From: Cladocopium goreaui
Taxonomy: Eukaryota; Sar; Dinophyceae; Suessiales; Symbiodiniaceae
Length of the DNA stretch: 64,000 nt
Reading direction: 5' to 3'
Assembly: GCA_947184155.2 (NCBI GenBank)
Contig: CAMXCT020001136.1
Location: forward strand, 341,501 to 405,500
Position numbers and translations under genes: made by a program. Below, one piece after another: positions 51,601 to 61,974 of the stretch. Under the pieces are notes generated by a model. The model had not been told where the DNA came from. It ran no database searches and worked only from the letters and a program-made list of their open reading frames with translations. Within the stretch, counting starts at the first letter, position 1. The number at the start of each line of letters is the position of its first letter.

Positions 51601-54600
51601 TTTGGATGCATTTGGCCTTTTTCCGCTCACATGTGCTTCAAAAAACTGATTCGATGTTGACTACATTGGAAGACTTGTCTTCCGCTGCATCCAAAAACAA
51701 ATCCGTTTGCATCGCAGGTTCCACATTCAGCATCTGGGTCAACCTTGTGTCAATCGGAATTGATGCTGTGTGATGATGGCTTTTCGACATTGTTCGGCCA
51801 AGTGGAAAGTAGGAGTTCGATTGATGCCTTGCCCCATCCTGCTATTGCTCAAGCTTTGTTGGATGATTGGTTGCAAATGTATGGAAGACGCTGCTCAATC
51901 GCAATGGCTACAACCAGGAAATGCTCCAGGCTGGTCCCCAAATCAACTGGTGAATCATCAGATTCTCCATGAAAAATTGCCCAATAGAGTAGCCCCGAAC
52001 AGAAATAGAAATGTATTTCCAGGATTTTCCAGGATAGTATTGTTGTTTCCATGTTTTTCCCATAATTTCCAGGTTTCCAAGTTGGAACTTCCAACTTTTC
52101 TATCTTTTGGGAGGTTGTCAGGGCCCCTGGGCTCCCCATTTCTAGACAAACCCATCGCTTTTTGGCTTCAGACCGGAGGCACGATCTGCGCCCAAAACTT
52201 CTCGTCCTCCACGGGTCCGATTTCCAGCGTGTCATCCCCCAATGGCTGGTTGGGCTGGTTGGCCTAATGGAAATCTGAAAGGAAACCCTGGTTTTTACCA
52301 TTAAGGTGTCTATCCAAGCCAGGGATCTCCTCAAAATGCCAAGAAAAAGCATGAAAAAGCCGGTGCAACTCACCACACCTCCGCGGGCGGCTGATTGCCA
52401 GCTTCGCGCTTTTGCTTGGCAGTGCGCATATCCACACCATGCAAAGCCTGAGCGTCAGTGAATCTGTGTTTTTTTCCCGTGAAAAGATGTGAAAAGAGCC
52501 TTTGGACATTTTTAGAAGGGGGCTAAAAGAATTTGGAACCCCTAAATCCATGGTTCAAAACCTCAATTGGCCCGGGGCCGTTAGAATATGTTGAAATGGC
52601 TCATCCCTGGCTTCAGAATCTTGAGACCAATTTCTGTGCCCGGTGACGTTGTGAAGATGGCACAAAGCTGTGTAAGTCACCACTGTTGGGTCCCCGGGAG
52701 GCAACTGGGATAGTTCCCCCAAAGTTTGCGATAAAACAAATCATCACCTAGTGGTTTTTGGGGCTTCCACATTTTCAGACCCAACGGTTGGTCAAATCCG
52801 AATGGTCTTTGGGCAAACCCCTAATTCTCTTGGACAACTGGCTACTATTGTTAGCTGTTGGCTGAATTGCCAGCTTCTGTCCATATCATATAGTTGCTAT
52901 GATTGTGGTTACAAACCCATTTGTCTTCGGGAAATCCCAAGAGTTTGTTTGTTCGATTCCCAGTTTCCTGCCAGTTTGCTCGTTTATTCTTGGTTAGATT
53001 GTCAGCTAGATTCGCCTTTTCCCATCGTTTCTCCAGTTTTTATTGGTCAGATTGCCTGTTTCCAACTGGCCAACTGGAACTTTCCACACCTCCCAAACCT
53101 TTCAACCTACCCGTCGATACGAGCTCGACCTTGACAGCTTTCTCGGCCATAGCTGGTTCCGCGAAAGCGGCCTGGGAGACGATCATGATTGTTCTTGCTA
53201 TTCATAGTTATTGTTATTGTTGCTACTATTCCTATATATACGTGTATATATATAATTATATATATAGTTATATATATAGTCTCATTCATTCAATTCTTAT
53301 TGACATGTTTGTTATTGTTGATTGTTGATGATTGCTATCGATTTGGATGACCTTCCTTTTCAGGTTGCTATTGTTTCAAGATCACGCGTGTCGCTGCGAA
53401 ATTGGCTTCCTCGGCCTCTGAAAAAAATGCTATATACAAAAGGTACGTGCAAATCTTCCACATTCTCAAAAACACCAATGTTAGCAAATATATATATATA
53501 TCCAAAAATAGAGGATGTTCAGTCATATGTTCAGTCAGTAATTCAGAAGGTCGACAAAAAAAAAAGCAACATAAAACGTCCATATCAAAAAGATCAAACA
53601 TCGAGTCAATCAGTAAAGAACTACCATCTGGTTATGACTAACAGTTCGCCATGGAAAGATCCACCATGCTATTAAGTTCGGTAAACCATCTATTTCGATT
53701 AGGGCCATCTATACCATGTTATTTAACATAGCCATGGAAAATCACCCATAGAAATAGATGGTTTACCTATTAAAAATATTTAAAAATGGTGATTTTCCAT
53801 GGCTATGTTAGTCATAACCCAGAGGGTGTATTCAATCAGAAACTTCGCACGGTGATCCCCACCTTCGCCGTGGTGACCTCGCCGGGCTCTACATTGACCT
53901 GGCCGCAGCCATCACTAAATGATCATGTTACATGTTGATTCTATATATATGTCTATATTATAACTATATGTGAAGATGTTTGATGAATTTGAAGATATTT
54001 GATGAATTTGAAGATATTTGATGAATTTGAAGATATTTGATGAATTTGAAGATGGTTGGTGAATTTGAAGATATTTGATGAATTTGAAGATGGTTGGTGA
54101 TATTCTAGTCAGTATTTGATTATATAAATTATATTTGATAAAATTTGCAGGAGGTGGACTTGAGACTTCAAAATGATTCTGGCTCCGCAAATCACAACCA
54201 CAACACTCACGTCTGAGCCTACGTCCGAACTTCACGGAGTCTTGGTATGTCTTGGTGATTCTCTACAGAATCTGGAACCTGGTTAGAAATAAACTTGGTT
54301 GGTTTTCTTCAGAACCTATTTTCCTATGGTTTCCTATGGTTCAACTTCAGAATCCGCCATAGGAAACCTCCAACATCCTCCAACATCCTGAGGAAACTCC
54401 TGAGGACTCCTGATGGGCCCAACCTGAAGTCCGGTGAGATCTCCAAAAGTCGATAGCAACTTCCTGGCTGGAGGCAGTAGGTGAACTAAAAAACCCAACA
54501 GAATGGCCCCAGGTTTGTTCCATAAATCCGTTCAATACAGTTCAATAGCTTTTCCAAATTCTCCCAGAATAGCAATTTAGTGTATATTGATGTTACTAAT

Positions 54601-57600
54601 AATTAGATATCATTAGTATCATGTTTACCATCTGCTTATGTTAAATAGATGGTTTACCTATTAAAAATGCATGGTGAATCTTTCCATGGCGAACTGTGAA
54701 TGTCATAACCAGATGGTAAAAAAATCGGGCGCTCACCGGGCGCGCGCCTCAGTTTGGCCTCGATGTCTTCACCAGTGTTGGCCATCCAGGCCTTTGGGAA
54801 GTTCCGCATCTGAAGCCTTGGAAAAAATCGGCGAGACGGTATATGTTGTGTTTTATAGTTTTGTGTTGAGTGGGGGTACATATATCAACTCATCCATTGG
54901 CCTTATTGTCAAGATAGATTATATATGTATATAACACATAATATATATATATATGTTTGGCCTACTGAGTATTTTGTACGTTTTTCAGGTGAAGTGTGAA
55001 TGTGACAGTCTTCGCGGAGCTGAATGTTCATATTTTCCAACAGAAAGTGATGGATGCACCCCAGTGGATAGGAATGCTTTTCCCCTTTGTATTCAACCAT
55101 ACATGTACAGTATTATAGTAACCACTAAAACGATAGAAATAAGTTGGAAACCTGAAAATTGCGGAGGATACATCACTTATAACATCTCTGTTTCATCCCT
55201 TTTGTGGGTTCCCTTTTTTTCATCAGTTCACGGACGGCATGGAAAACGGCTTGGGCGCCCGACACAGAGGACATGGTCTGCTTGCCATTGGGTGCCATGG
55301 CCTGCTGCTGCGATTTTCCGTGGTTGTTTTGATCAGAAAATCCCCATGGAAAATCGCACCATATTTTGGGGGTGAAGCCATGGAAATACCGTGCCAGATG
55401 ATGTGGATCCCTGCCTGAAAAAAGGGGTGAAAAACTTCAACTGTCAACAGGACATTGGCAGCGCATCGCGGGAGCTTCAAACTCGGACCCTATGCAGCTC
55501 GCTGTAGATGTGCGTAGAGCGGGACTTTGGCAGTTGAGTGGTCGATTTCTGCTTCGTATCCTGGTGTTTGGGTGTTTGGGGTATTTTTTTGCTGACAGCG
55601 AACGACATGCAGCATGTTTGATTTGGATCTAATTTGATCTAATCTATGTCATCTCACATACTATCCATAGAATTCCATAGAAACATAGAAGCCTCATAGA
55701 TGCACTTCCGCAAGGTTCATGTTATCCCTATGGGCCCTATGGTGATCGGTTCAAGGTCTGCTGGGTGTGCTGGGTCTGATGATTTCCTGGCTCATTTTTA
55801 GCCGTCCATCTCCAGGCTGTCTTTGCATTTCATGGCCTTCAGCCTGGAGCAACACTGCAGAAGAGAAGATGCAAATGATGCAAGACTAAACACAGATGAG
55901 AGGTAGGGCAACATCTACCTACCGTATCAATATCAAATGACGAAATTTGTGAGAGAAATGATCAAAAATCCAACACTTTATTATTGACTTCATTCCATCA
56001 AGACGCTGCTCGTTTCCCGCAGCGCAAAGCATTGCCTGTGCAACGGCAAGTCTGAACGAGTTCCAGCCACTGAGGCTGGCTATGTACAACACGCGGAGCG
56101 CAGCAAGGGCGGCTGCTGCCAGCTGCCATCGTGCAGATGTGCAAAACGGTTGTGTTGTTGCAACCACAGATTTTCACGGATTCGTGAAAATCTTCAGACG
56201 TCGATGAGACAGAATGAGATCTACAAAAATCGAGAGTTGGATTTGTTTGCCGTGATGTTTGGCTGTCAAGTTGCTGTGAGATCCCAAATCACTCTTGTTG
56301 ACAGGTCATTTCCATTGCAGTGAATTTAAATCGATTTTTGGCGGCGAATGCCGGCTTGGTCGTCATCCCGGTAGCCAGGATTGGGCCCAAACTGTGCTCC
56401 TTGGTGCTGGCCATGTGCCCAATGAGTTGTGATCATGAAACAACTGTTTCCATGGCAAAAGGATATTCTATATACATCTATTGTAAATTTATATATATAT
56501 AATGTATAGATACACGTCAATAGATTCGTGTTTTTGGGAAAAATGAATGGAAAATCATCCAATCATGGAAAAATGGCAACAAATCTACAGAAAAATGACA
56601 TGTCAACCGGACCAATCTCCCAAGGCCATGGTGGCTGGCATCTAAGGATCAGGCTTTGTCCATCGGAGACCTTAGCGGCGGGGTCATGGCTGGCCGGAAA
56701 TTCCAAGGGAAAAGAACGTCGGAGACCTGAGGTTTTCCAGTGGTAAGGCATACCTGAACAGTATGATCGCATGATATCCTAACATAATTATTAGTAAAAA
56801 TCTAAAAAATCTTATAGATCTTATAGGATCTTAGATCCGACTCTGGATTGCATCATTGGGATCCCTGAAAATAGGCATAGACTTGGGCGTCCATTCTTGA
56901 ACAAGTCTATGCACCAATCCCTGCGCCAAGCAGCAAGGATCCGCCAGTCAATGGAAGCATCGACATTTGAAAAGGCGATCTTCATCACCTAGTCCAGCTG
57001 GAAGTTCATAATCAGATGGCTAACTGCATTGGATTGTTGAACAGAAAAAAACATCTACAGTACATAGCTCCCACTCTTGGATACTCGCAAATCTGTCTGG
57101 ATCATTCTTGTCAACGAAAATACCATATGAGTTTGCCAAAATCATAGGATAGCCCACAATCCGTTGGTTGATCATCAGTTTCTCATGTTCCTTCATTGCA
57201 ATAACATAAAATCATCATCTTTCTGAGAGGTTTTCATCGTTACTCCAGCATTCAGCCCGCCTTGCGCATCCACTCATCATGCTCCGTGGAGGCATTCAAG
57301 GAGGGAACTTCTTCAAAAACACCCAGCCTGCAACCATTTTTTTCGAGCTATCTGCTATCCAAAAAAAAACATATGGATCCATATGGACTCTGAATTTAGA
57401 CCCACCATTTGGATTCGGCTAAAGCTGCTCAAACTGATCCTCCATAATAACGGTCTGAGATGCCTATCGTCTCGTTTCCACATCGACTTTGGATGTCTTC
57501 GACCGTTCGGCCAAACAAAAAAGAACATAGTCAACATATGTACGTTTCCAATAGTTGTCCTTCCAGCTGTGATGTATCAAAACTCTAAAGACAAAATATG

Positions 57601-58973
57601 ATGGCGCCAGCTTCCGGCCCAGTCTGTTTTGTTTCTATCTGACTGCAACATTTGCCCATTCAGGATCTCCATCAAGGTGTTTCGCCACAAAGCTTCAAGC
57701 ATCAAGTGCCTCTTACATTCAGCATATGGATCCACGATCTCCTGCGCATCCGACCTGCCCACCGCAGGTAGATGCGGTAGAAGTTGCTGATTGAACCAAG
57801 TCAACACACCCGAGCCTTTCACTGGAAACTCTGCCCAAACTAGATGTTGAAATAAAAATGACTGCAATGATGGCATGGTTATCATGTTTTTTTTTGGTGA
57901 AACTATCTAAAGTCAAGTCTCATATGAGCTGTAAGAGATTCAAATTTGCATTCAACATGTCCAATCTGCTGCCAATCAGAGCTGCCCTGCATCCGAGTCC
58001 GCGCCTATTTTTGCTTGGAGACTTGGGTGAGCCACCTGTGCAGTCCTGCAAATTCGAGACATCCAAGTGTGTTCAAATGTTGGGCTATTCTAATTCCACC
58101 CCTCTATAGTATGTGTATGTATATATATATTCTTATATATACTATCTTAAAATATAACTATATGTTGTAATGTAGTACAGTGTATATTGATACATATACA
58201 TGATATATATATAATATATAATATATAATTATATATAGATATGTGTGTGTGAGTTATACCATACATTATATCATATATATATATTATACATGATATTATA
58301 TATATATATATATCAAATGATGAAATTTATATCTATATATTTATTATGCTACATGATATAGTGTATATATATATCAAATGATGAAATATAATACATATGT
58401 GTGTATATAACATTTGACATTAAATGTAGCATGCATTATACATTATACATGATATAACACATTATGTGTATATATATACATATACATCAATACATGTGTA
58501 TATATATAAGTACAAATACATATACATATATACGCATATATATATAATACACCTATACATATACATTCCCCGAAATGACCTTGGTTTGTGAGGAGAGTCT
58601 ACCATCAGCAGGGGTTACTTGACTTCTTGAGTTTGTCCATGGTGTGCCCCTCAAATCCGGTTTATCGCCGTCTTTCTCAGATTGAATCCCAATATTTCAA
58701 GATTTCCCAGATGTGTCCTATCAAAAGCATGGCTAGGAAATCCTCGAACTAAATGGAGGTTTCTAGCTGGGGAATCATCACTGGAGAGTAATCCAAATTA
58801 TTTCTCATACGTATACATAATATGTACTATGACAATAATATATCCCATTAAAATGTTTTTTTTCAGGTGAGCCCCCATCTTTTAGAGACAAAATGCCCTG
58901 ACTCAACTCACGTCCTCGGTCTTCGTGACGCTTCCGCCCAAGACCTTTTCAATCTTCAGCTCGTCCAGCAGTT
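48548..58973 (-). CDS. gene(s) of unknown function, multi-exon locus with terminal exon at 48,548
   Basis: Minus-strand exons between 58,973 and a stop at 48,548. Sub-chains agree in phase (58,973-57,261; 54,809-54,211; 53,417-53,111; 52,447-52,174) but links between them are not all established, so this could be two genes. Contents: an acidic helix (LLDELKIEKVLGG), a Trp/Leu helix block (VLTWFNQQLLPHLP), an Ala-rich hydrophobic helix, then charged soluble pieces. No known domain was recognised. Confidence 0.45.
49260..49680. repeat. array of palindromic ACACTGTAA/TTACAGTGT motifs
   Basis: At least six full or half palindromes in 420 bp (about 49,268; 49,406; 49,489; 49,530; 49,549; 49,627). 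The best, 49,549-49,575, is a perfect palindrome with 13-bp arms AAAAACACTGTAA and a 1-base centre. G+C-rich spacers separate them. No exon seen. Confidence 0.7.
49775..49857 (+). repeat. 83-bp dispersed repeat, copy 2
   Basis: Full-length partner of positions 1-83. It lies at the right edge of the palindromic CACTGTAAATTACAGTG region and continues as an open plus-strand frame to about 50,250, where CACCAATAAG|TAAGTC could be a donor. Suggests a mobile unit with a short reading frame. Confidence 0.8.
50260..52100. other. interval without assigned exons
   Basis: Two segments look protein-like but are ambiguous: 51,380-51,480 minus (SLLAHLIPSLVVAAAQVPG, hydrophobic) and 51,790-51,965, open on both strands. 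Otherwise AT-rich intron or intergenic DNA. Confidence 0.35.
52174..52263 (-). CDS. acidic exon, unknown gene
   Basis: 30 codons, phase 0 to 0, acceptor ccattag|GCC, donor CCTCCG|GTCTGA, coding QPLGDDTLEIGPVEDEKFWA. The donor again coincides with a GTCTGA element terminus. Confidence 0.6.
52379..52447 (-). CDS. exon, unknown gene
   Basis: 23 codons, phase 0 to 0, acceptor cgctcag|GCT, donor GCGGAG|GTGTGG, coding ALHGVDMRTAKQKREAGNQP. Confidence 0.5.
53111..53171 (-). CDS. exon, unknown gene
   Basis: 61 bp, acceptor tctcccag|GCC, donor CGACGG|GTAGGT, coding AAFAEPAMAEKAVKVELVST. Confidence 0.55.
53386..53417 (-). CDS. micro-exon, unknown gene
   Basis: 32 bp, acceptor tttttcag|AG, donor ACACGC|GTGATC, coding AEEANFAATR. 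Phase 0 out fits 53,111-53,171. Confidence 0.5.
53622..53700 (+). mobile_element. foldback-family fragment
   Basis: TACCATCTGGTTATGACTAA...GGTAAACCATC, the opposite-orientation partner of 54,639-54,716. Confidence 0.7.
53712..53830. mobile_element. TA-flanked foldback element
   Basis: TACCATGTTATTTAACATAG to ATGTTAGTCATAACCCAGAGG, with internal GGTTTACCTATTAAAAAT. About 119 bp. Confidence 0.7.
53863..53914 (-). CDS. exon, unknown gene
   Basis: 52 bp, acceptor catttag|T, donor GCGAAG|GTGGGG, coding DGCGQVNVEPGEVTTAK. Phase to 54,211 does not fit, so a small exon may be missing. Confidence 0.45.
53982..54095. repeat. 19-bp tandem repeat (x6)
   Basis: Six copies of GATGAATTTGAAGATATTT, some with GGTT instead of ATTT. 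Intronic. Confidence 0.9.
54211..54240 (-). CDS. 30-bp micro-exon, unknown gene
   Basis: Acceptor taccaag|AC, perfect donor TCAGAC|GTGAGT, coding SVKFGRRLR with phase fitting 54,737. Confidence 0.5.
54639..54716 (-). mobile_element. foldback-family fragment, inverted partner of 53,622-53,700
   Basis: The reverse complement reads TACCATCTGGTTATGACATT...AATAGGTAAACCATC and matches 53,622-53,700 nearly base for base. Confidence 0.7.
54737..54809 (-). CDS. exon, unknown gene
   Basis: 73 bp, acceptor ggcttcag|ATG, perfect donor GCGCCCG|GTGAGC, coding MRNFPKAWMANTGEDIEAKL. Phase 1 out fits 54,211-54,240. Confidence 0.55.
55232..55307 (-). CDS. exon, unknown gene
   Basis: 76 bp, acceptor aatcgcag|CAG, coding QQAMAPNGKQTMSSVSGAQA. 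The donor (GTCC|GTGAAC) is provisional. Confidence 0.45.
56036..56122 (-). CDS. hydrophobic helix exon, unknown gene
   Basis: 29 codons, phase 0 to 0, acceptor gatggcag|C, GC donor GCACAG|GCAATG, coding LAAAALAALRVLYIASLSGW then NSFRLAVAQ. Possible membrane segment. Confidence 0.5.
56325..56420 (-). CDS. exon of uncertain frame
   Basis: G+C-rich segment; minus frames read KEHSLGPILATGMTTKPAF or HQGAQFGPNPGYRDDDQAG, and the plus strand is also open with an acceptor at 56,319. Coordinates approximate. Confidence 0.3.
57261..57327 (-). CDS. exon, unknown gene
   Basis: 67 bp, acceptor ggttgcag|G, GC donor CGCAAG|GCGGGC, coding LGVFEEVPSLNASTEHDEWM. Confidence 0.55.
57656..57830 (-). CDS. helical exon, unknown gene
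   Basis: 175 bp, acceptor tgggcag|AG, GC donor AATGG|GCAAAT, coding VLTWFNQQLLPHLPAVGRSD and KRHLMLEALWRNTLMEILN. Phase 2 out fits 57,261-57,327. Confidence 0.6.
57986..58045 (-). CDS. exon, unknown gene
   Basis: 20 codons, phase 0 to 0 (fits 58,912), acceptor tttgcag|GAC, GC donor TGCAGG|GCAGC, coding DCTGGSPKSPSKNRRGLGCR. Confidence 0.5.
58120..58570. repeat. TA-rich microsatellite
   Basis: 450 bp of TATATA/TACATA with two copies of ATATATCAAATGATGAAAT. Non-coding. Confidence 0.85.
58912..58973 (-). CDS. exon, unknown gene
   Basis: 62 bp, acceptor ttctgcag|AA, perfect donor GAGGAC|GTGAGT, coding LLDELKIEKVLGGSVTKTED. Confidence 0.55.
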
Positions 58974-58999
58974 CTGCAGAAACCTTCGAAAAATACGGG

Positions 59000-61850
59000 G
59001 TGCCATTTGGAGGAATCCCTTGCAATGAGTTTTTTACAGTAGTGTGGGAAACCCAATTGTAAACCTACGTTTGGGGATGCTTTGTATATAGAACCCATTT
59101 ATGGTATTTTTGGGGATGATTGATTATTTGGTTTACCACATTAGCCCCTCCTAGGCCCTACTATGCATTGATGTTCATTACCCCAATGGCAATGGGTAAA
59201 TAATCCAGGCTCATGATATGAAAATCCCGGAAACCCTGGAAGGTATATGCTTGAGTACTTTCAACATCTCTCAAGCCAAGCTATTCCGCTGCTTCTTGTG
59301 GAACAGTTGATCTCACTACAACGATGCCCCCACGTTGACCACGTTGAAAGTGCGAGCTGTGCCTCCCAGGGTGCATTTTCCAGAATTGTCGCAGCCTTGG
59401 TTTCAGTGTGGATAGATGATAGGTGATACCACCCACTATCCATTTCTTGTGAGCTATTTGGGGTGAGTTCTGGTTTCATTCCCATGTTATCATGAATATT
59501 TCTAGCTGGTTGTGTTCAATTCTTATTCATCTTATTTGCCTCCCTACCGGGGCTGATGCTTAAAATGTAAACCATCAACCAGGTCTTGTATTGTGAATTG
59601 ATTCCCCACTATAAGTATAACAAAGTGTGGTCTTGGGAATTCATAAAATTATTATGTATATATTATCTATCATGTGTTTTTCTATGTATACACACTATTT
59701 ATTTATATACATTTATCTATATATCTGGGTAAATGAAATAATATTTCACTCACCTGAATTAAGATAATTAGGGCCATTTGGGGATGATTTCCCAAACATT
59801 AACCATGATTATATATATATATATATACCTGTATATTATGCTATACTACTCCCCATTTTTTTGCAACATGTCATCAGATCCACAAATCCCCTGAGTGCAA
59901 ACGCCCAAGGTTTTCTTCGCAAACGCCCAAGCCGTGCGGCGTAGCATTCTGCGGGCCTGGCAGATGTCTTGGAGATATCATGGAGATATGATGGGTATGT
60001 GTACAAAGTATATGATATATCTATGATATATCTATGATATATCTATGATATATCTATGATATATCTATGATATATCTATGATAATCTGATAGCACACCTT
60101 TCAACAATAGCTTCCATGGAAATCTTCGAAGATCGCCAGAAGAAGTCAGAAAATCCCAAACATGATAGGATCGCCAAGTGCCAACAGACTCCTGGTGAAC
60201 GTCATCGCCTGGAACAACATCCAAAAGTATCCAAAAGTTGGGATCTACAAAAAGCTCTGGATGATCCTGAAGTCCTGGAAGGCAAAGATGCTGAGCTTCC
60301 CACTATGCACACCAACAACCAGGTGATCAGCTAGTCTGTTGCCTTCTTTGAGAATGTGGGCCTAGCACGGGCGGTGTAACGCGGCGGTGCCGGTTCTCTG
60401 CAAACAATGCTGCCAAGGTAGAAATGTCGGACCAGTTGTTTCATAAGCACTGGCAAGGCAGAGCATATGCTATATCAACATAATTTACTGGTGAAATCTG
60501 GTGAAAATGGATGCCTCCAAACTTCTACATCCGCACCTGTGCTTCGTGCAGGAAGCACCAGGAACCATCCACATACATCACCGTGGAGCCTGCTAAGCTA
60601 TGGCGAAACAAAGCAGTCAAATTTGGAGGTCCACAATTTTTGTGATACTTTCCATGTCATCTTAGCTGTTCACTGTGGGGCAAGCTCCCAAAGATGGCAA
60701 CAGCTCCCGGATTGATTGAAAATACATTCTTTGCGTCCACCGCCTCCAAAAGAAAGCATCCGAACAAGCTAACCTTTGGCAAACAATGAAGTACAGTAGA
60801 AGAATAAGCTAACCATATACGAAAGACAAGGTCAGGTATAGTTATACTATGTTATACTCAATGGCATGGTGAGCACCAAAACTCCAAGATAGTGGTAAAC
60901 AATGAGACGTACTTCTGGTCATCGCATAATGATCCCATGGAAAGTGCCATCCTCTCCTCGTGCGGCTGCTTCCCATGGCATCTCGCAACTGCAGCAGGGG
61001 GTCACACTCTGGCGGAATTGTCCTGGACCGACGTCGAAGCGATTCATGTGTTAATAGGAAAATATGTGAAAATGATGATGAAATTTGGCCATTCTCATAA
61101 GGAAACAACGTGGAAATAGCCGTTCTAATATAGGTAATATATTTTTTCTTGTCAGTAATGACCGGAGGGTATTGAAATTACCCTCGGAGTAGGTCAAACT
61201 CATGGAAACCCTGAGGGTTCTCCAGTAACGCTCTAAGTTTTGTTGCTTTGAACAAATGAACGCCCAAAGACTGAGTCAAATTTGGATGCTTCAAAACTGG
61301 ATGCTTCAATATCAAATAATATCAAAGATATGACACATCTGTGGGTCGAACTTTCTCCAAGCATCTTGGTCCTTCCAGCAGCGCCCTCTTCTCCTGTCTT
61401 CTCTTGCGATCTCGGAATCTATCCCACCTGAGCCATCTGTATGGCTGGTGAAACCAGCGTTTCCCAGTTCATGGATGTTCATGGGCTAGAGCAGTCCCTA
61501 ACGTACTAATGTAACATAATGCAACTACAGGCTACAGCTGCAAGGGTATAACCCCTATCGGCCCTATCTGGGCCCTATCAAAATCCGTGTGTTGACCCAG
61601 GGAGCCATCTCTGACATGGAGAATTGGCTACCCCATTGGATCCTGGAGAACCGTTGAGCTCCCAACTGCATCAACAACAGCGAGACCTTCTGCTTCAAGG
61701 CCTGATTTCGCAGTTTCAAACACCTGGATGTTGGGGGTATCCCGTTTTCTTCAATATCAACACAAGGGGAGAAAAATAAATGATCTACTGATCTATGTAC
61801 TGTATTCTTAGAATGGAAACCAGTCGTTGAGCGACCAGTGTCCCTCGAAT
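59000..61850. other. interval with ambiguous exons and an 11-bp repeat
   Basis: 60,014-60,083 is a GATATATCTAT (11-bp) tandem repeat. 60,116-60,330 is open on the plus strand (Lys/Glu-rich, 72 codons) and on the minus strand (VVGVHSGKLSIFAFQDF and MTFTRSLLALGDPIMFGIF), so neither is called. 60,900-61,050 minus reads ECDPLLQLRDAMGSSRTRRG. 61,370-61,420 minus reads RKRRQEKRALLE and may be the carrier gene's tail. Confidence 0.35.
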
Positions 61851-61893
61851 TTGGATTGTACCAATCTCACTCCCATCTCTCAGTTGTTCTCAC

Positions 61894-61974
61894 CCGGCCA
61901 AAGTGTCAACTTGCCGAGCAGCCATCATCAAGGAGTTGAAGAGCACGGTTTTATAACTCATGATCCAAACCTCA
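61894..61974 (-). CDS. carrier gene, helix 6 exon
   Basis: 81 bp, acceptor gtgaaag|T, donor GGCCGG|GTGAGA, coding VWIMSYKTVLFNSLMMAARQ then VDTLA, like the last transmembrane helix of carriers. The C-terminus beyond it was not found. Confidence 0.55.

Noticed and set aside
52940..52975. GTTCGATTCCC resembling a tRNA B box
   Set aside because: No matching A box or cloverleaf could be built around it. No tRNA was found anywhere in the window by eye.
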